From: Lucinisca nassula
Lineage: Eukaryota > Mollusca > Bivalvia > Lucinida > Lucinidae
Length of the DNA: 64,000 bases
Direction of reading: 5' to 3'
NCBI GenBank assembly: GCA_963580285.1
Contig: OY757017.1
Location: forward strand, 14,830,538 to 14,894,537
This document shows, one piece after another, positions 31,900-42,458 of the stretch. Position 1 is the first letter of the stretch, and every line of letters starts with the position of its first letter. The notes below the pieces were generated by a model. That model was not told where the DNA came from, did not search any database, and worked only from the letters and a program-made list of their open reading frames with translations. Position numbers and translations under genes: made by a program.

Positions 31900-32633
31900 A
31901 GTTATACCCCCGGTCCGCTCCATAACTTTTGAACCGCTTGACATATTTTCATGAAACTTCACATAAATGTTAAACACCATGAGACGACGTGCAGAACACA
32001 TGAACCGTAACTCTTGCTTTCCTACTTTCAGAGTTATTGCCCTTTGAATGTTATAACTTGCATTATCATGTCCGCTCCATAACTTTTAACTTCACATAAA
32101 TGTTAAACACCATGAGACAACGTGCAGAACACATGAACCGTAACTCTTGCTTTCCTACTTTCAGAGTTATTGCCCTTTGAATATTACGAGTTTTACCATA
32201 CACTTGTGTCCGCTCTGTAACTTTAAAACCATTTGAGATAATATCATGAAACTTCAAACAAATGTAAAGCAAGATAATAGGATGGACAGAACACAAGAAC
32301 CATAACTCTTGTTTGCATACATATTTATTTCCCTTTGAAGATTGTAAATTATGTGTCTGCTAACATCTTCGTGTCTTCTTCAATACTTTTAAACGGCTTG
32401 ACATATTTTCATGAAACTCCACACGAATGTTAACCCCATGAGACGATGTGCAGAACACATGAACCATAACTCTTGCTTGGCTACTTTCAAAGTTATTGCC
32501 CTTTGAATCTTGAAAATGGCCATTCTATGGAATATGGCCTGTATATGCAAAGAAGCTTTTGACATTGCTATTTTCAGCTGAGGTGATGGCACTGGCGGGG
32601 GGTATACGTGCCCCACTGGGCACTTTTGTCTAG
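31900..32633. repeat. Bivalve tandem-repeat element, TAGTTATACCCCC to GGGGGGTATACG
   Basis: Starts CTAGTTATACCCCCGGTCCG and ends GGCGGGGGGTATACGTGCC followed by CACTTTTGTCTAG. About four units of 110-190 bp contain CGCTTGACATATTTTCATGA, GTGCAGAACACATGAACC and AGAGTTATTGCCCTTTGAA. No coding evidence. Confidence 0.6.
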
Positions 32634-32636
32634 TTT

Positions 32637-32990
32637 TAGAAGGTCAGATGGCTTCTTTAGGAGATCAGATGGCTTCTTTAGAAGGTCAGATGGCTTCTTT
32701 AGAAGCTGTCTGTTCTGTGTCTATACTGTTTGGACAGATAGGGGTTATCATGGTTCAGCAGGAGAAAGGTTTACCCTTATTTGACTAGACATGAAAATCC
32801 CTACCTTTGCAAACAGTGTAGATCCTGATCAGATGGCTTCTGAAGAAGCCATCTGATCAGGATCTATACTGTTTGTCATTCAGTTGGCTAACTTGAATGA
32901 ATACATTAAATCAAGTAATTTGATTGGTTGATAGTCAGAAATGGGTGTGGCTAATTTAATTTATTCAGCAGGACTATGGTTAAGATATGT
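32637..32990. repeat. Remnant of the 21-bp satellite and P1-type hairpin
   Basis: About three 21-bp units (GAAGGTCAGATGGCTTCTTT) resume at 32637. A P1-type right part follows (GGGGTTATCATGGTTCAGC), then a separate hairpin CAGTGTAGATCCTGATCAGA with its complement at 32814-32876. Confidence 0.6.
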
Positions 32991-33006
32991 TTTCCATCTG
33001 TTGCAG

Positions 33007-33032
33007 GATACTTTCTTGGCCTGTGGTTCTGA
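33007..33032 (+). CDS. Candidate terminal coding exon of the host HEAT/ARM-like gene
   Basis: Acceptor TTTTCCATCTGTTGCAG. Entered in phase 1 from 26812 (frameshift ignored), it reads GYFLGLWF and stops at 33030-33032. If 22215 is spliced here directly, phase 0 gives DTFLACGSDVVILVQRRL, ending with TGA at 33070-33072. The first reading fits the full exon chain, the second avoids the damaged exon. No AATAAA occurs before the mariner insertion at 33287. The first AATAAA after the stop is inside mariner (about 33354), which may now serve the transcript. Confidence 0.5.
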
Positions 33033-33286
33033 TGTGGTTATACTGGTACAGAGACGGCTATCTGGATCCTGATTTCTGGACTTGTGAGGATAGGGGATGG
33101 GGTGATTAAGATCCTTGGACTTTTGTAAAGCAAACTGTGGAACACCTACTAATGAATTACTATAATTTGTACCTTAAAAACTGACAGAGAAATGTTTGTC
33201 CTTTTATTCAAAGAAAATACTGTAACCTGGGCCTCTTAAGTTTCTCATCTCCAGAACGTAGCATTTTCATTTGAAAATGTTTGATA

Positions 33287-34626
33287 CGAGGACTGTTCAA
33301 ATATGAATGCAAGTAGATCATTTTCTCATGCACTAATGCGAAAATCACCTGGAAATAAATATCACAGCGTAGAAAAACATTTTGCCTATACATTGATACC
33401 AAACCTGTTAAAATCCGTCCATTTTAGCCATGTATATCGTTCGATAAACACTGTCTACTCTTGTATACTAATACAAAACATGGTTGGAAGAAGGTCAGAA
33501 TACGCCGTTGAAATACGGTCCTATATTAAGAATCGTTGTATTCTTGGTATACGGTGCAAAGACATTTTTGATGAAATATGTTCGGTTTATGAGCATAATG
33601 AAATGTCTTTTCCGACAGTTTTTCTTTGGTGTAAGAAATTCAGCTGTGGGCTAGGCTCAACAGAAGATGCACCACATGATTGTCGGCCTAAACGAGCAAC
33701 ATCTGCCAAGATGGTTGCTAGAGTGAAAGAAATAGTTGCTACCGATGCACGATACACCACTAGGCAAATAGCTAGTATGGTTGGCGTCTCATTAGGAGTA
33801 GCTCATACAATTCTGAAACGGGATTTGAAAATGAGAAAGATCTGTGCTAGATGGATTCCCCATCTGTTGGCAGATGAGCAGAAAAAGACACGCGTTCACT
33901 GCGCCAAGAAGTTGCTTAAAAAGTTTCCAAATTACAATGCACGGTCTTTCGCTAATGTCGTCACAGGTGACGAGACATTGGTTCACTTTTTTGAGCCAAA
34001 ATGAAAGATTCAGAACAAAATATGGGCAACCAAGTATTGCAACAGACCATGCATTGCAAAGCGGACCATGAGCGTCAAGAAGGTAATGCATGCCATATTC
34101 TTTTCAAATCAGGGCCCTGCTATTCAGGTTGCTGTGCCTTAAGGTAAATCTGTAAATGCGAAGTTTTACAAGAATAAAGTTTTTCGAAAATTGAAGAAAT
34201 ATTTCAAAGAACGAAGACCCGCAACTGGTTTGGCCAATGTCAGATTGCTACATGACAATGCGTCATCGCACAAGGCGTTCATTGTGCAAGACTATCTGAA
34301 GCAGGAAAAGGTTGTTGAACTCCCTCACCCCACGTATTCCCCTGACCTTGCCCAGTGTGACTTATTTTTTATCCCGTGGCTGAAAAAATACCTTTCTGGT
34401 CGAAAATTTGTACAGCGCAAACACCTCGGTTCTGCAGTATTCCAGTGCCTTCATAGTATACCTCGAAAAGACTACCAAAATGCATTCAATGATTTTATCA
34501 GAAGACTGAAAGTTTGTATATCTGTTAAAGGGGAATACATTGAGGGCACAAAATAAATTTTTCATCGAAATCTATCACGGAATCATTTTTATGTGCTTAG
34601 TTGCATTCATATTTGAACAGTCCTCG
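33287..34626 (+). mobile_element. mariner (DD34D) element, inactivated
   Basis: 1340 bp with 26-bp perfect inverted ends starting CGAGGACTGTTCAAATATG, flanked by TA on both sides (33285-33286, 34627-34628). Length, TA duplication and transposase motifs are those of Tc1/mariner-superfamily mariner elements. It lies about 250 bp after the host stop codon, probably in or near the 3' untranslated region. Confidence 0.9.
33480..34556 (+). pseudogene. mariner transposase with two in-frame stops
   Basis: From ATG at 33480 the frame holds an N-terminal helix-turn-helix region (AVEIRSYIKNRC to SFPTVFLWCKKF), a second one (YTTRQIASMVGVSL), the RWIPHLL motif, and the DDE/D catalytic residues. These are the D in VTGDETLVHFF, the D in LLHDNASSHKA, and the last D in YSPDLAQCDLFF. 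Exactly 34 residues separate the last two, giving DD34D. TGA follows FFEPK (34002-34004), and TAA lies near 34140 in the same frame. There is no net frameshift between the two open parts. The copy cannot make a full transposase but could be complemented in trans. Confidence 0.9.
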
Positions 34627-34647
34627 TATTTGCCTTATTCCGAGTCC

Positions 34648-34832
34648 AAATATAGATTGTGGGTGTTAGTTAGAACTTAACTGCATCAATTATGTGTTTC
34701 TAATGAGCAATCCATGTTTTTGAGCAAAAATAGGAAAATAATGAATACCATGTAAACCCCACTTTTCTCTGTATAAAGTTGGGTTTACAGGGGTGTTTAT
34801 TTCATGTACTTGTTTATGTGATGAGGGTTACT
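34648..34832. mobile_element. Degraded MITE, ACACACCCGTGCG family
   Basis: Only phrases remain: AAATATAGATTGTGGGTG, a corrupted core (TTAGAACTTAACTGCATC) and the right end TTCATGTACTTGTTTATGTG. Confidence 0.45.
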
Positions 34833-34904
34833 ATTAATGTGATATCAGGAAGCATAATGGAGGGGCCTTTGGGGTTCTATTTAGCGTAATTGCACAACCC
34901 GCAG

Positions 34905-35978
34905 AAAAAGCGACCGACTGAAGTCGGTCGGTTGATTTTCTAAGAGTGCCCTAAAATCACCGTGTCATTCTGTCAGTCTGTCCGTCCGTAACCGGTTTGT
35001 GAAACTTGGAGATAGTGACTTAACCTCTTGGAATATTTAAACAATTTTTGGCATACTGATAGATATCAATGAGATCTAACCAATGAACTTGCCAAATATT
35101 ACATTCCATTTAGTATAGCCTCGCCGAGGCGAAAAATGTGAAAATTTTCGAACTGCTTCTCCTCAGAAACCGTTGGCCCGATTGAAGTAAAATTTCATAT
35201 GGAGCCTCTATGGGATGGGGCAAACCAAAATTTGCTCATGGGGTCCAGGTCACATGACCAAAATGGCAACCAAGCCATATATGGTCTGTCTGTCTGTCCG
35301 TCCGTAACCCGTTTGTGAAAATTGGTGATAGTGACTTAACCTCTTGGAATATTTAAACAATTTTTGTCATAATGATAGATATCAATGAGATCTAACCAAT
35401 GAACTTGCGAAATATTACATTCCATTTAGTATGGCCTCGCCGAGGCGAAAAAAGTGAAAATTTTCGAACTGCTTCTCCTTGGAATCCATTGGGCCGATTG
35501 AAGTCAAATTTCATATGGAGCCTCTATGGAATGGGGGAAACCAAAATTTGCTCATGGGGTTCAGGTCACATGACCAAAATGGCCGCCAAGCCATATATGG
35601 TAAAAACCCTTCAAAAATAGTCTTCTCCAGAACCACTGGGCAGATTACCACGAAACTTGATAAATAGCATCTTGGACGTAGGCCCATCATAAATTGCTAA
35701 AATGTTGACCCTGGGTTGACCTTGACCTTCTTTGTGCCTAGGTCAAACTTTGACACATATGCTTTTGTATTGGAAAAGTGAGGATGCATTTTATCCTGCA
35801 AACGATTCAGAATACAGTACTAAAGTATAAGATATATTTTTGCTCCTTACAATAAGGCGCATTTATTGGGGGAACCGTTTTAGGTCCAGGTCACATGACC
35901 AAAATGGCCGCCATACCCATATATGGTAACACTCATAAAGCTAAAAGCATCCGGCGGGTCGTGCACTTCAGCTGAAGC
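34905..35978. repeat. Bivalve repeat with ~315-bp tandem duplication
   Basis: Two copies (about 34971-35285 and 35286-35600) share TCTGTCCGTCCGTAACC, ATATCAATGAGATCTAACC, CCTCGCCGAGGCGAAAA and ATGACCAAAATGGC. The end near 35950-35978 is CACTTCAGCTGAAGCACTGG. The start has GCGACCGACTGAAGTCGG. No gene is evident. Confidence 0.6.
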
Positions 35979-35982
35979 ACTG

Positions 35983-36008
35983 GTTTATTTGTTTGATTTG
36001 AGGTTTAA
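35983..36008 (-). mobile_element. SINE family R, tail fragment (split copy)
   Basis: TTTGTTTGATTTGAGGTTTAA is the tail end of family R. The remainder of this copy lies at 50668-50948, separated by piggyBac-like MITEs and the 13.3-kb element. The split occurs at TTAA. Confidence 0.7.
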
Positions 36009-36068
36009 CCCTTTACCACTCAGGGATTTTGTGAATTTCGCTGATTTTCACAGTGTTGCACCTGACAG
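36009..36068 (+). mobile_element. piggyBac-like MITE copy 1, left 60 bp
   Basis: Begins CCCTTTACCACTCAGGGATT directly after TTAA (36005-36008). It is identical to the first 60 bp of copy 2 (50048-50107), and breaks at ACCTGACAG, where the 13.3-kb element begins. The right part is at 49371-49922. Confidence 0.8.
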
Positions 36069-36480
36069 GGTTGGGTATAATCTGCAGACCAAAGCTTGCA
36101 GACCTTTGGAGCGTGGACCGGTCTGCAGTGGATCAAAGGGTATAATCTGCAGACCAATTACCTTGCAGACCAAGATTTATGCAGACAGATATAATCAATA
36201 TATCATATATAGATTATAAATATTGAATTGAAAAGAAATAAAAACAAAAAGCTTGTTTATTTCAAATGTTTACTGCAAAATGTATTTTACTTGAATAATT
36301 ATTATTGCAATAATAATAATAATAATAACAATAATAATGAACATGGAAAATATTATCTAAAAGCAAACATGAACATGGAAAATATTATCTAAAAGCAAAC
36401 ATTCTCTTAATCATTGAAATGCTATTCAAATAATTTAGTTTGAAGGAAATCGGGCATAATACATCCATGTGATATTATGC
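36069..36480 (+). repeat. Left terminal inverted repeat of the 13.3-kb element
   Basis: The outer 110 bp carry alternating TCTGCAGACC and GGACCGGTCTGCAGTGG motifs, then an AT-rich part with TTATTGCAAAATNTATTTTA-like and AAACATTCTC, ending near AATACATCCATGT. An 38-bp internal duplication (AACATGGAAAATATTATC) occurs at about 36340-36400. Confidence 0.7.
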
Positions 36481-36589
36481 TTTCTTTCAGGGTCAAAATT
36501 GGGATTATTTTGATGGAAATGTATGATATTTATTCTTATTTCTGCTTGTGGTGCTCTTTTGGATCTGCTTCATTGAGATCATTACGATA

Positions 36590-36858
36590 ACACACCCGTG
36601 CGATATAGTGCAATTTTTACATCTCCAGAATGGCTACTTTTCTGACGAAAATCTGTGATATTTTTCTTATTTATACTGCAAACATAGGTTGTGGGTACTC
36701 GTTAGAACCGCCTCATTGAGGCGGTTCTAACGAGTACCCACAACCTATGTCTTGGAGCAGAAATAAGAAAAATATTGTTTACCCCCGTAAACCCCAGTTT
36801 TCTCTATATAAAGTGGGGTGTAAGGGGGTGTTCATTTCACGGACTTGTTCACGTGATG
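36590..36858. mobile_element. MITE, ACACACCCGTGCG family with GAACCGCCTC core
   Basis: 269 bp. Starts CATTACGATAACACACCCG, ends GGACTTGTTCACGTGATG. The core hairpin TACTCGTTAGAACCGCCTC / complement is perfect over about 35 bp per arm. One of the best preserved copies. Confidence 0.75.
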
Positions 36859-37078
36859 TGAAGTTCCTACAACACTTTTTAGCCAACTTAAAAAAATGTT
36901 TTTTGTTTCTTTTACAATTTTAAAACCCATTTATCTCTGAAGAAAATGCGGTCAACAAATGTTTTAATTTTATGGACTTGTTGATATGAAAATTAACACA
37001 ATTTTCCTAGTTTTCCAAGAACAGGTTGGCCTTACGAAAACTCTTCTGTATGATTTAATATTTATATAATATTTTCCA

Positions 37079-37262
37079 GGCATAGGTTGTGGGTGCACAT
37101 TCGAAGCACCTCATTGTGGCAGATCTAACGAGAACCAACAACATGGATCTTGGATCAGACATACTCCTGAAAACCCCAGTTTTCTATATACATTACAATA
37201 ACACCGCCCTGAAACATAGTGCATTTTTTCACATGTCCAAAATGGCCACTTTTCTGATGAAA
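37079..37262. mobile_element. Degraded MITE of the GAACCGCCTC-core group
   Basis: CATAGGTTGTGGGTGCACATT and corrupted core arms (GAAGCACCTCATTGTGGC). Ends near CATGTCCAAAATGGCCACTT. Confidence 0.4.
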
Positions 37263-37512
37263 TACTATTTAGGTCATTTTGGAGACGTTGCTAACGATTT
37301 TGTTTGACTTTTACCCAACATTGAGACAGAATGACTCCTCAAGCCCTACTGCACAAAAAACCTCTATGGAGTTGTCCAACTGACACCACTTTTACTGGGC
37401 AGGCTAAAACCTTGTACACGGTTTACCAGTACTGAAGTTCAGCCTGTTTCAGCTCTGCATGGAAACACCATGTAGCCCAATCAATTTCTCCAACCCCGGA
37501 TGGGTGGGGATG
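37262..37512 (-). mobile_element. SINE family R copy, 3' truncated tail
   Basis: Contains GGTCATTTTGGAGACGTTGC, TTGAGACAGAATGACTCC and the head side CAATCAATTTCTCCAACCCC, all inverted relative to the sense copies. Confidence 0.55.
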
Positions 37513-37787
37513 CAAAAAAATAATTCAGTTTAAAGGTGAATCTTAAAGATACACAGATTGTGTAGAAAAATGTCTCTTGTGTTTTTCCTACTAAAAACTT
37601 TGGGAAAAATTTTGTTAAAATCTATGGGATTTATTTTTTTTTTTGCATATATCACATTTGTACAACTAACTAACTATATATATATTTTTTTTTTCTGACC
37701 AAAATGTGTGATATTCGTCCTAAATAAAGGTTGAGAATGCTTGCTAGAACCAGTAATGTCAGTTTTGGCAATCTAGAAGAGTGCTCC

Positions 37788-37935
37788 CAGCAGGCACACG
37801 TCGCTAGGGCACGTCAAATCAACGACCGTGCAACGTCATTGCACTGGCCTAGATTTGACGTTGCATAAACCTCATGGCATTGTAATGACGTTAATGGGAC
37901 GTCACAATTACGCCATGTGCCTGCTAGGCTGCATG
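37788..37935. mobile_element. MITE with CAGCAGGCACACG ends
   Basis: CCAGCAGGCACACGTCGC and CATGTGCCTGCTAGG are inverted ends of a roughly 145-bp element, rich in ACGTCA/TGACGT motifs. It is inserted within the 13.3-kb element. Confidence 0.6.
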
Positions 37936-38640
37936 TCACAAAGTGTGTTGTCAAAAGACCAGGATTGGGACTTTCCCCCATATTCATTTTAATTTCCTGG
38001 ATTTAATTAATTAATTAATTAATTATGGACAAGTGAGTACAGCAATAGAAGGTCAGGTACTGTTTCTTCCCATGAACTGTGCATTCTTTCTTTCTTTCTC
38101 TTATAATTCTTTATCTGACTCTGAAGGATTATCGTCAATTCTATTGATCCGATTGGATGTAAATTGAGTGGTATTTGGACATCACAGTGATTGACAGAAA
38201 TTTCAAAAATGATTGACAGGTCTTATGCAATAGCAGATACACTTCATAGCTGGTTTGAATAGACAACCAAAGAAAACAATATAGTCATGGTTAATTTATT
38301 GTTTCTTTTTTTTTTTTTAATTTTCTGCGGCGACTGATCTGGGTCTACACTGTTTACTCACAGTAAAGGGATTCTTTGTTATGTATATGTCAGCAGCTAT
38401 ATCGTCTTGCAAACTTTTGAAACATATTTTTGCATACATGCAATGTGGACCCTGATCAGACTGCTCCTCTAGGAGAAGTCTGATTTGGGTCAACACTGCA
38501 AAAAAAAAAAAAAAAAAAAAAATAACAATCTACCACAATGTTGTGGTTCTAATGTGCACCCATTACCTAAGTTTGGAATATGTAAGATTTAAAAAAATAT
38601 ATATAATTGAATGCACCATGACTTATGGAAGAATTAGCCT
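37936..38640. other. Unassigned interior of the 13.3-kb element
   Basis: Contains (TTAA)n at about 38006-38027, a degraded P-type hairpin at 38440-38500 and a poly(A) run at 38500-38521. No gene recognised. Confidence 0.4.
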
Positions 38641-38760
38641 ATTGCCTGAAAGTCCTCTTCTTGGGGAAGGTATAATTTGAGGACTTACTTTCACTGGAGG
38701 ACCAGAGGAATGAGGACCAAGTCCTCCAGAGGACCACGGGTATAATTTGAGGACCAGTGC
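38641..38760. repeat. GGTATAATTTGAGGACC motif cluster, possible end of a related element
   Basis: GGTATAATTTGAGGAC occurs twice (about 38670 and 38730) with an intervening palindrome (GAGGACCAAGTCCTCCAG). The layout mirrors the outer 110 bp of the 13.3-kb element (two GGGTATAATCTGCAGACC sites around GGACCGGTCTGCAG), but the sequence is different. Confidence 0.45.
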
Positions 38761-39040
38761 TTTAATCAGCCACATAATTACTGTTTATTGAAAATGACAC
38801 CTGTTGGTATGGTATATCACCTCATGGGCAGAAAGAAAAGGGGAAAAAAAGAAATATTAAAATAAAATAAATAAAAGGAAAAACATATTATTATGCTCAG
38901 GAAATTTTTCACCATAGAATTTTATGAAATATATTTTTGGCATCATGTTACTCTGATAAAAAAATGTTTAGTTGAGTACTTTCTATATACTTGATACAAT
39001 CTATCTGGGTTTTATTATTATTATTATTATTTTTTTTTTT

Positions 39041-39500
39041 AATTCACAAACTGCATGATGAACAGTGAAGATTCTGATCAGATGGCATATTGTTACTCTT
39101 TTAAAAATATTCACTTGAAATTAGAATTTCTCTATTTTCATTATACTTAATACGAGCTATCTGTTTAATTCACAAACTGCATGATGAACAGTGAAGATCC
39201 TGATCAGGTGGCATATTGTTACTCTATTAAAAAAAAAATGTTCACTTGAAATTAGAATTTCTCTACTTTCAATATACTTCATAAAAGCTATCTGTTAAAT
39301 TCACAAACTGCATGATGAACAGTGAAGATCCTGATCAGATGGCATATTGTTACTCTTTTAAAAATGTTCACTTGAAATTAGTAAGTACTTTTGATATACT
39401 TATATAATCTATCTGTTAAATTCACAAACTGCATGATGAACAGTGAAGACACTGATCAGATAGTTTATCTGGAGCTACACTGTTTGCAAATGAAGGGATT
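39041..39500. repeat. ~126-bp tandem array derived from P1-type sequence
   Basis: Four units start at 39041, 39167, 39298 and 39419 with AATTCACAAACTGCATGATG, each followed by AACAGTGAAGATCCTGATCA. The last unit passes into the other hairpin arm (GAGCTACACTGTTTGC). A third independent amplification of the P1 core in this window. Confidence 0.75.
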
Positions 39501-39589
39501 GTCTTGTTCAGCGGCATAAGTGAGAAAAAATAAATGGAAGGAAAAATGCCATAAGGAAATTTTTCACCATATTAATAAATGAAATATTG

Positions 39590-39815
39590 TTTGTTTGTAC
39601 TGGAGTTTAACGGCCCAGTCAACACTATTTAAGGTCATTTTTGAGTCGGTTAGTTTGCTTATCCACGCTTCTCCTGGGCAGGCGTATATGTAAGCGGTTA
39701 ACCAGTACATTGCACATTCTTTCGCCAGAAACTGACAACTGCCCTTCTTGAATCAGCGGAAGGGAGAGAATGACCGAAGAAAAGATTCCATGATCAATCT
39801 CCACGAAAGAAAAGA
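39590..39815 (-). mobile_element. Dispersed SINE-like repeat
   Basis: GGAGTTTAACGGCCCAGTCA, then GTAAGCGGTTAACCAGTACA and CTTGAATCAGCGGAAGG. A second copy at about 26985-27300 is interrupted by a SINE. A third start (GGTTTAACGGCCCAGTCAAC) lies at 63961. The GTTAAAC-like end resembles the tail of SINE R read backwards. Confidence 0.55.
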
Positions 39816-40440
39816 ATTTTAGGCATCTTGTACTCTTTTAAAAAAAATATTTTTCAGTTCAATTGGAAATTTCTCCATTAGGAATAAAAACAAAAACAAA
39901 GTTATTTAAAATTATTTATTTATATATTTTTAGGACAATTTAGCCAAATTAATTTGTCCTGGTGACTTATTTATTTATTTAATTTACCTTTTTTTTTTTG
40001 GCCACAGAGACATGCAAGTTGAGACCATCTATAACTAGCTAATGTTAGGAAATATATTCATGTAACAGTGTAGCAGACTTCCAAGTATTACATTCAGTGC
40101 TGTATATGGAAAAAAAAAACTTAAGCATCAAGCAGATGGCATTCAATTTTTCAATTTTTTTTTCTTTTGTTTGTTTTCAGAGAACAACATTTCCATGCTA
40201 AACAAGATTTTCTTTGAGAAGTAAAGAAAAAGGCTTGATATTGAAATAGTTGTGATTGACAGTTTAATGGTTATTTGTAGGTGGGGCTTATCCTATTGTA
40301 GGTGGGGCAAAGTTATATATATGAACCAATGGCTGTAAGCCTATGATTAGGTTGAAATTGCAAATGATTGAAAGTCTTCATTTTTAAAATGTGTTGTTAG
40401 ATCTTTTATTACCTGTATCTCCATGCTCCCCAAACTCTAG
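39816..40440. other. Unassigned AT-rich sequence before the LINE
   Basis: Contains T-runs and TATTTATTTA-like stretches. GTAGGTGGGGCTTATCC is partly repeated at 40279-40310. The 5' end of the LINE may lie here but cannot be fixed. Confidence 0.35.
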
Positions 40441-40461
40441 GGAGAAGGGGACTTGACCATC

Positions 40462-42416
40462 ATGGTGGAAACTCCCAATATCAGCATCTCAAGTCCCGGG
40501 ACTTCAATCTTGTCGGGATCCGAAACCTCTGGGTCACTTTCCCCCTCCCCCTCCCAGGATAGAAGCCCACGGACCTATGCCGAGATCGCTTCCGGTCTAA
40601 CCTCCCCTGTCATGACAGAATCCCACCAGTCCCACCCACAAGGCAAGAGCCCTCAGACCATAGGGACTATTGCGCAGTCACCCTCTCAAGAGACCCCAAG
40701 CCCAGCCAGTCCAGGAAGACCAAATACCAGCTACAGCACTCCTAAGCCCCAAAGAAGAAAAGCAACCGCCACTAGACCCACCGGGGTCACGGCGGCCTGG
40801 CCTATCATAATGGGGGGATTAGCATAACCCACACCACCGCCAAATCCCCCAAATTTTATACCCCTAAAACCAGCCCCACAGTCAGCCTACAGTCCAATTC
40901 AATCCATAACCCGGTTACCCCTTTAACTCTTAAAAAGAGGAAACAGATCGACAGATCCCCCCTCTCCCCAGACGACCAGCCCAAACGAGCCAACGTAGGC
41001 ATCTCCCCCATCAACCCCAATGAAGGGGACGATTCCTTTGATTGCTCCTTGCAGAATGTAGTCAATATGGCAGTCAACAACTTGAGCTGCCATGGATCCA
41101 ATGGAAGCCCAAACACTACACCCTCCCCAAGCCCACCCCGATCCCCACCACTATCCCCATCCCCCACCTACGTCACCATTACAAAGGTCGGGGGACCCAT
41201 CTCAAAGTCAGAAAGGAAAGAAACTATCAGGGACTTCACAGCCTTTCTTAAATACGACAATATCAAATACACCCTTGGACCAGAAGGTAACCCCGGGATC
41301 ACTTTCAAAATAACAAGCCAGGCCACCCATAAAGCAAAACAGTACACAGCCAGCCACATGCTGTCCTTCGAGCCAAAAGCTCAGCTGTCAAGCAGTCCCC
41401 CAGTTGGCAGAAAAAGGGGTCCAAAGACCCAAAGACCCGACCCTCCAATAAACTCCAATACCGGCACTGGCATTCTCAAAAGCACAGGCGTCATCGAAAA
41501 TGTGTCCATAGCCACTGACCTACAAGAGCTGAACGTCAAACTCAACACAAGTGGGCACAACATAAAAACAAAACGTGTGCTCACAAGAAACAAAAAACCA
41601 ACCAGGGTAGTGAAAGTGACTTTTCAAGAAAAGGTCGCGCCCAGCATTATTAAAACAGCTGATAGGACCTACTTAATCCAACCGTGCAGGGTACCGTACA
41701 TACGGTGCAACTCCTGCCAGTCTCATGGTCATTCCGCGGGGAAGTGCCCAAACAAAATAAAAGTCTGCCCCCACTGTAGCATGTGGCACTCCCATCACCA
41801 ATGCCAAGTCAAATATAAATACAGGAAATGGCCAAACTGCGGGGGGCCACACGGTGCAGCTCACCCCCGGTGCCCTACCTTCCTCACATACAAAAGGAAG
41901 ATAGATACCCTTAACAGAATAACCAGGGAGGAATGGAACATTAGGCGTATACAGGAGTCCGACGTTCATGTAGCACACCCATTGGACGATGCCCCCACTC
42001 ATAACCCCACCCAAACACCTCCCTCTAAAACCCAGATGCAGACACGACCCATAGCCAGCCCATCAGTACCAAATTATCCCATACCTAACCCTAATCCTAA
42101 CCCTAGCCATACACCCAGCCATAACCAAACGTATGTAACAACAGAACAACTCATCACCATCCCCGTTGAGGTGATGAAATTGGATAAATTGACCCTAGCC
42201 CCAAAAGACAAAGCGAAAGCAGTGGGAAATATCGTCAGAACCCACACCCACATAAACCCACACCTGAGTACAAACATAACAGACACCCCGGCTAGACAAA
42301 AAACGCACTACCATACAAATGCCACCAACAGTCGTATAGCAGCACTAAGAGCAGACAACCCAACTCCCATGGATACCTCAACACCCAACCCAACAAACCC
42401 GACCCCAAGCCCATAG
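40462..42416 (+). pseudogene. LINE ORF1 (gag-like, CCHC zinc knuckles) with one frameshift
   Basis: The ATG at 40462 opens a serine/proline-rich N-terminus (METP... not required; VETPNISISSPGTSILSG). The frame is lost at the G6 run 40812-40817: a one-base change would join it to ITHTTAKSPKFYTPKTSP and on to the main frame ending at 42416, about 650 residues. Three knuckles lie at about 41705-41873. The first is CNSCQSHGHSAGKC (CX2CX4HX4C), the second CPHCSMWHSHHQC. The third, WPNCGGPHGAAHPRC, has W in place of its first Cys. The product would bind the element's RNA. The C-terminal tail is proline-rich and low in structure. Confidence 0.8.
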
Positions 42417-42458
42417 ACATTCCGACCCCCACCCACCCGACCCTATAAGGATATATAA

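Noticed and set aside
33303..33479. Extended N-terminus of the mariner frame upstream of 33480
   Set aside because: The frame runs back into the inverted repeat. The ATG at 33480 gives the usual transposase length and start.
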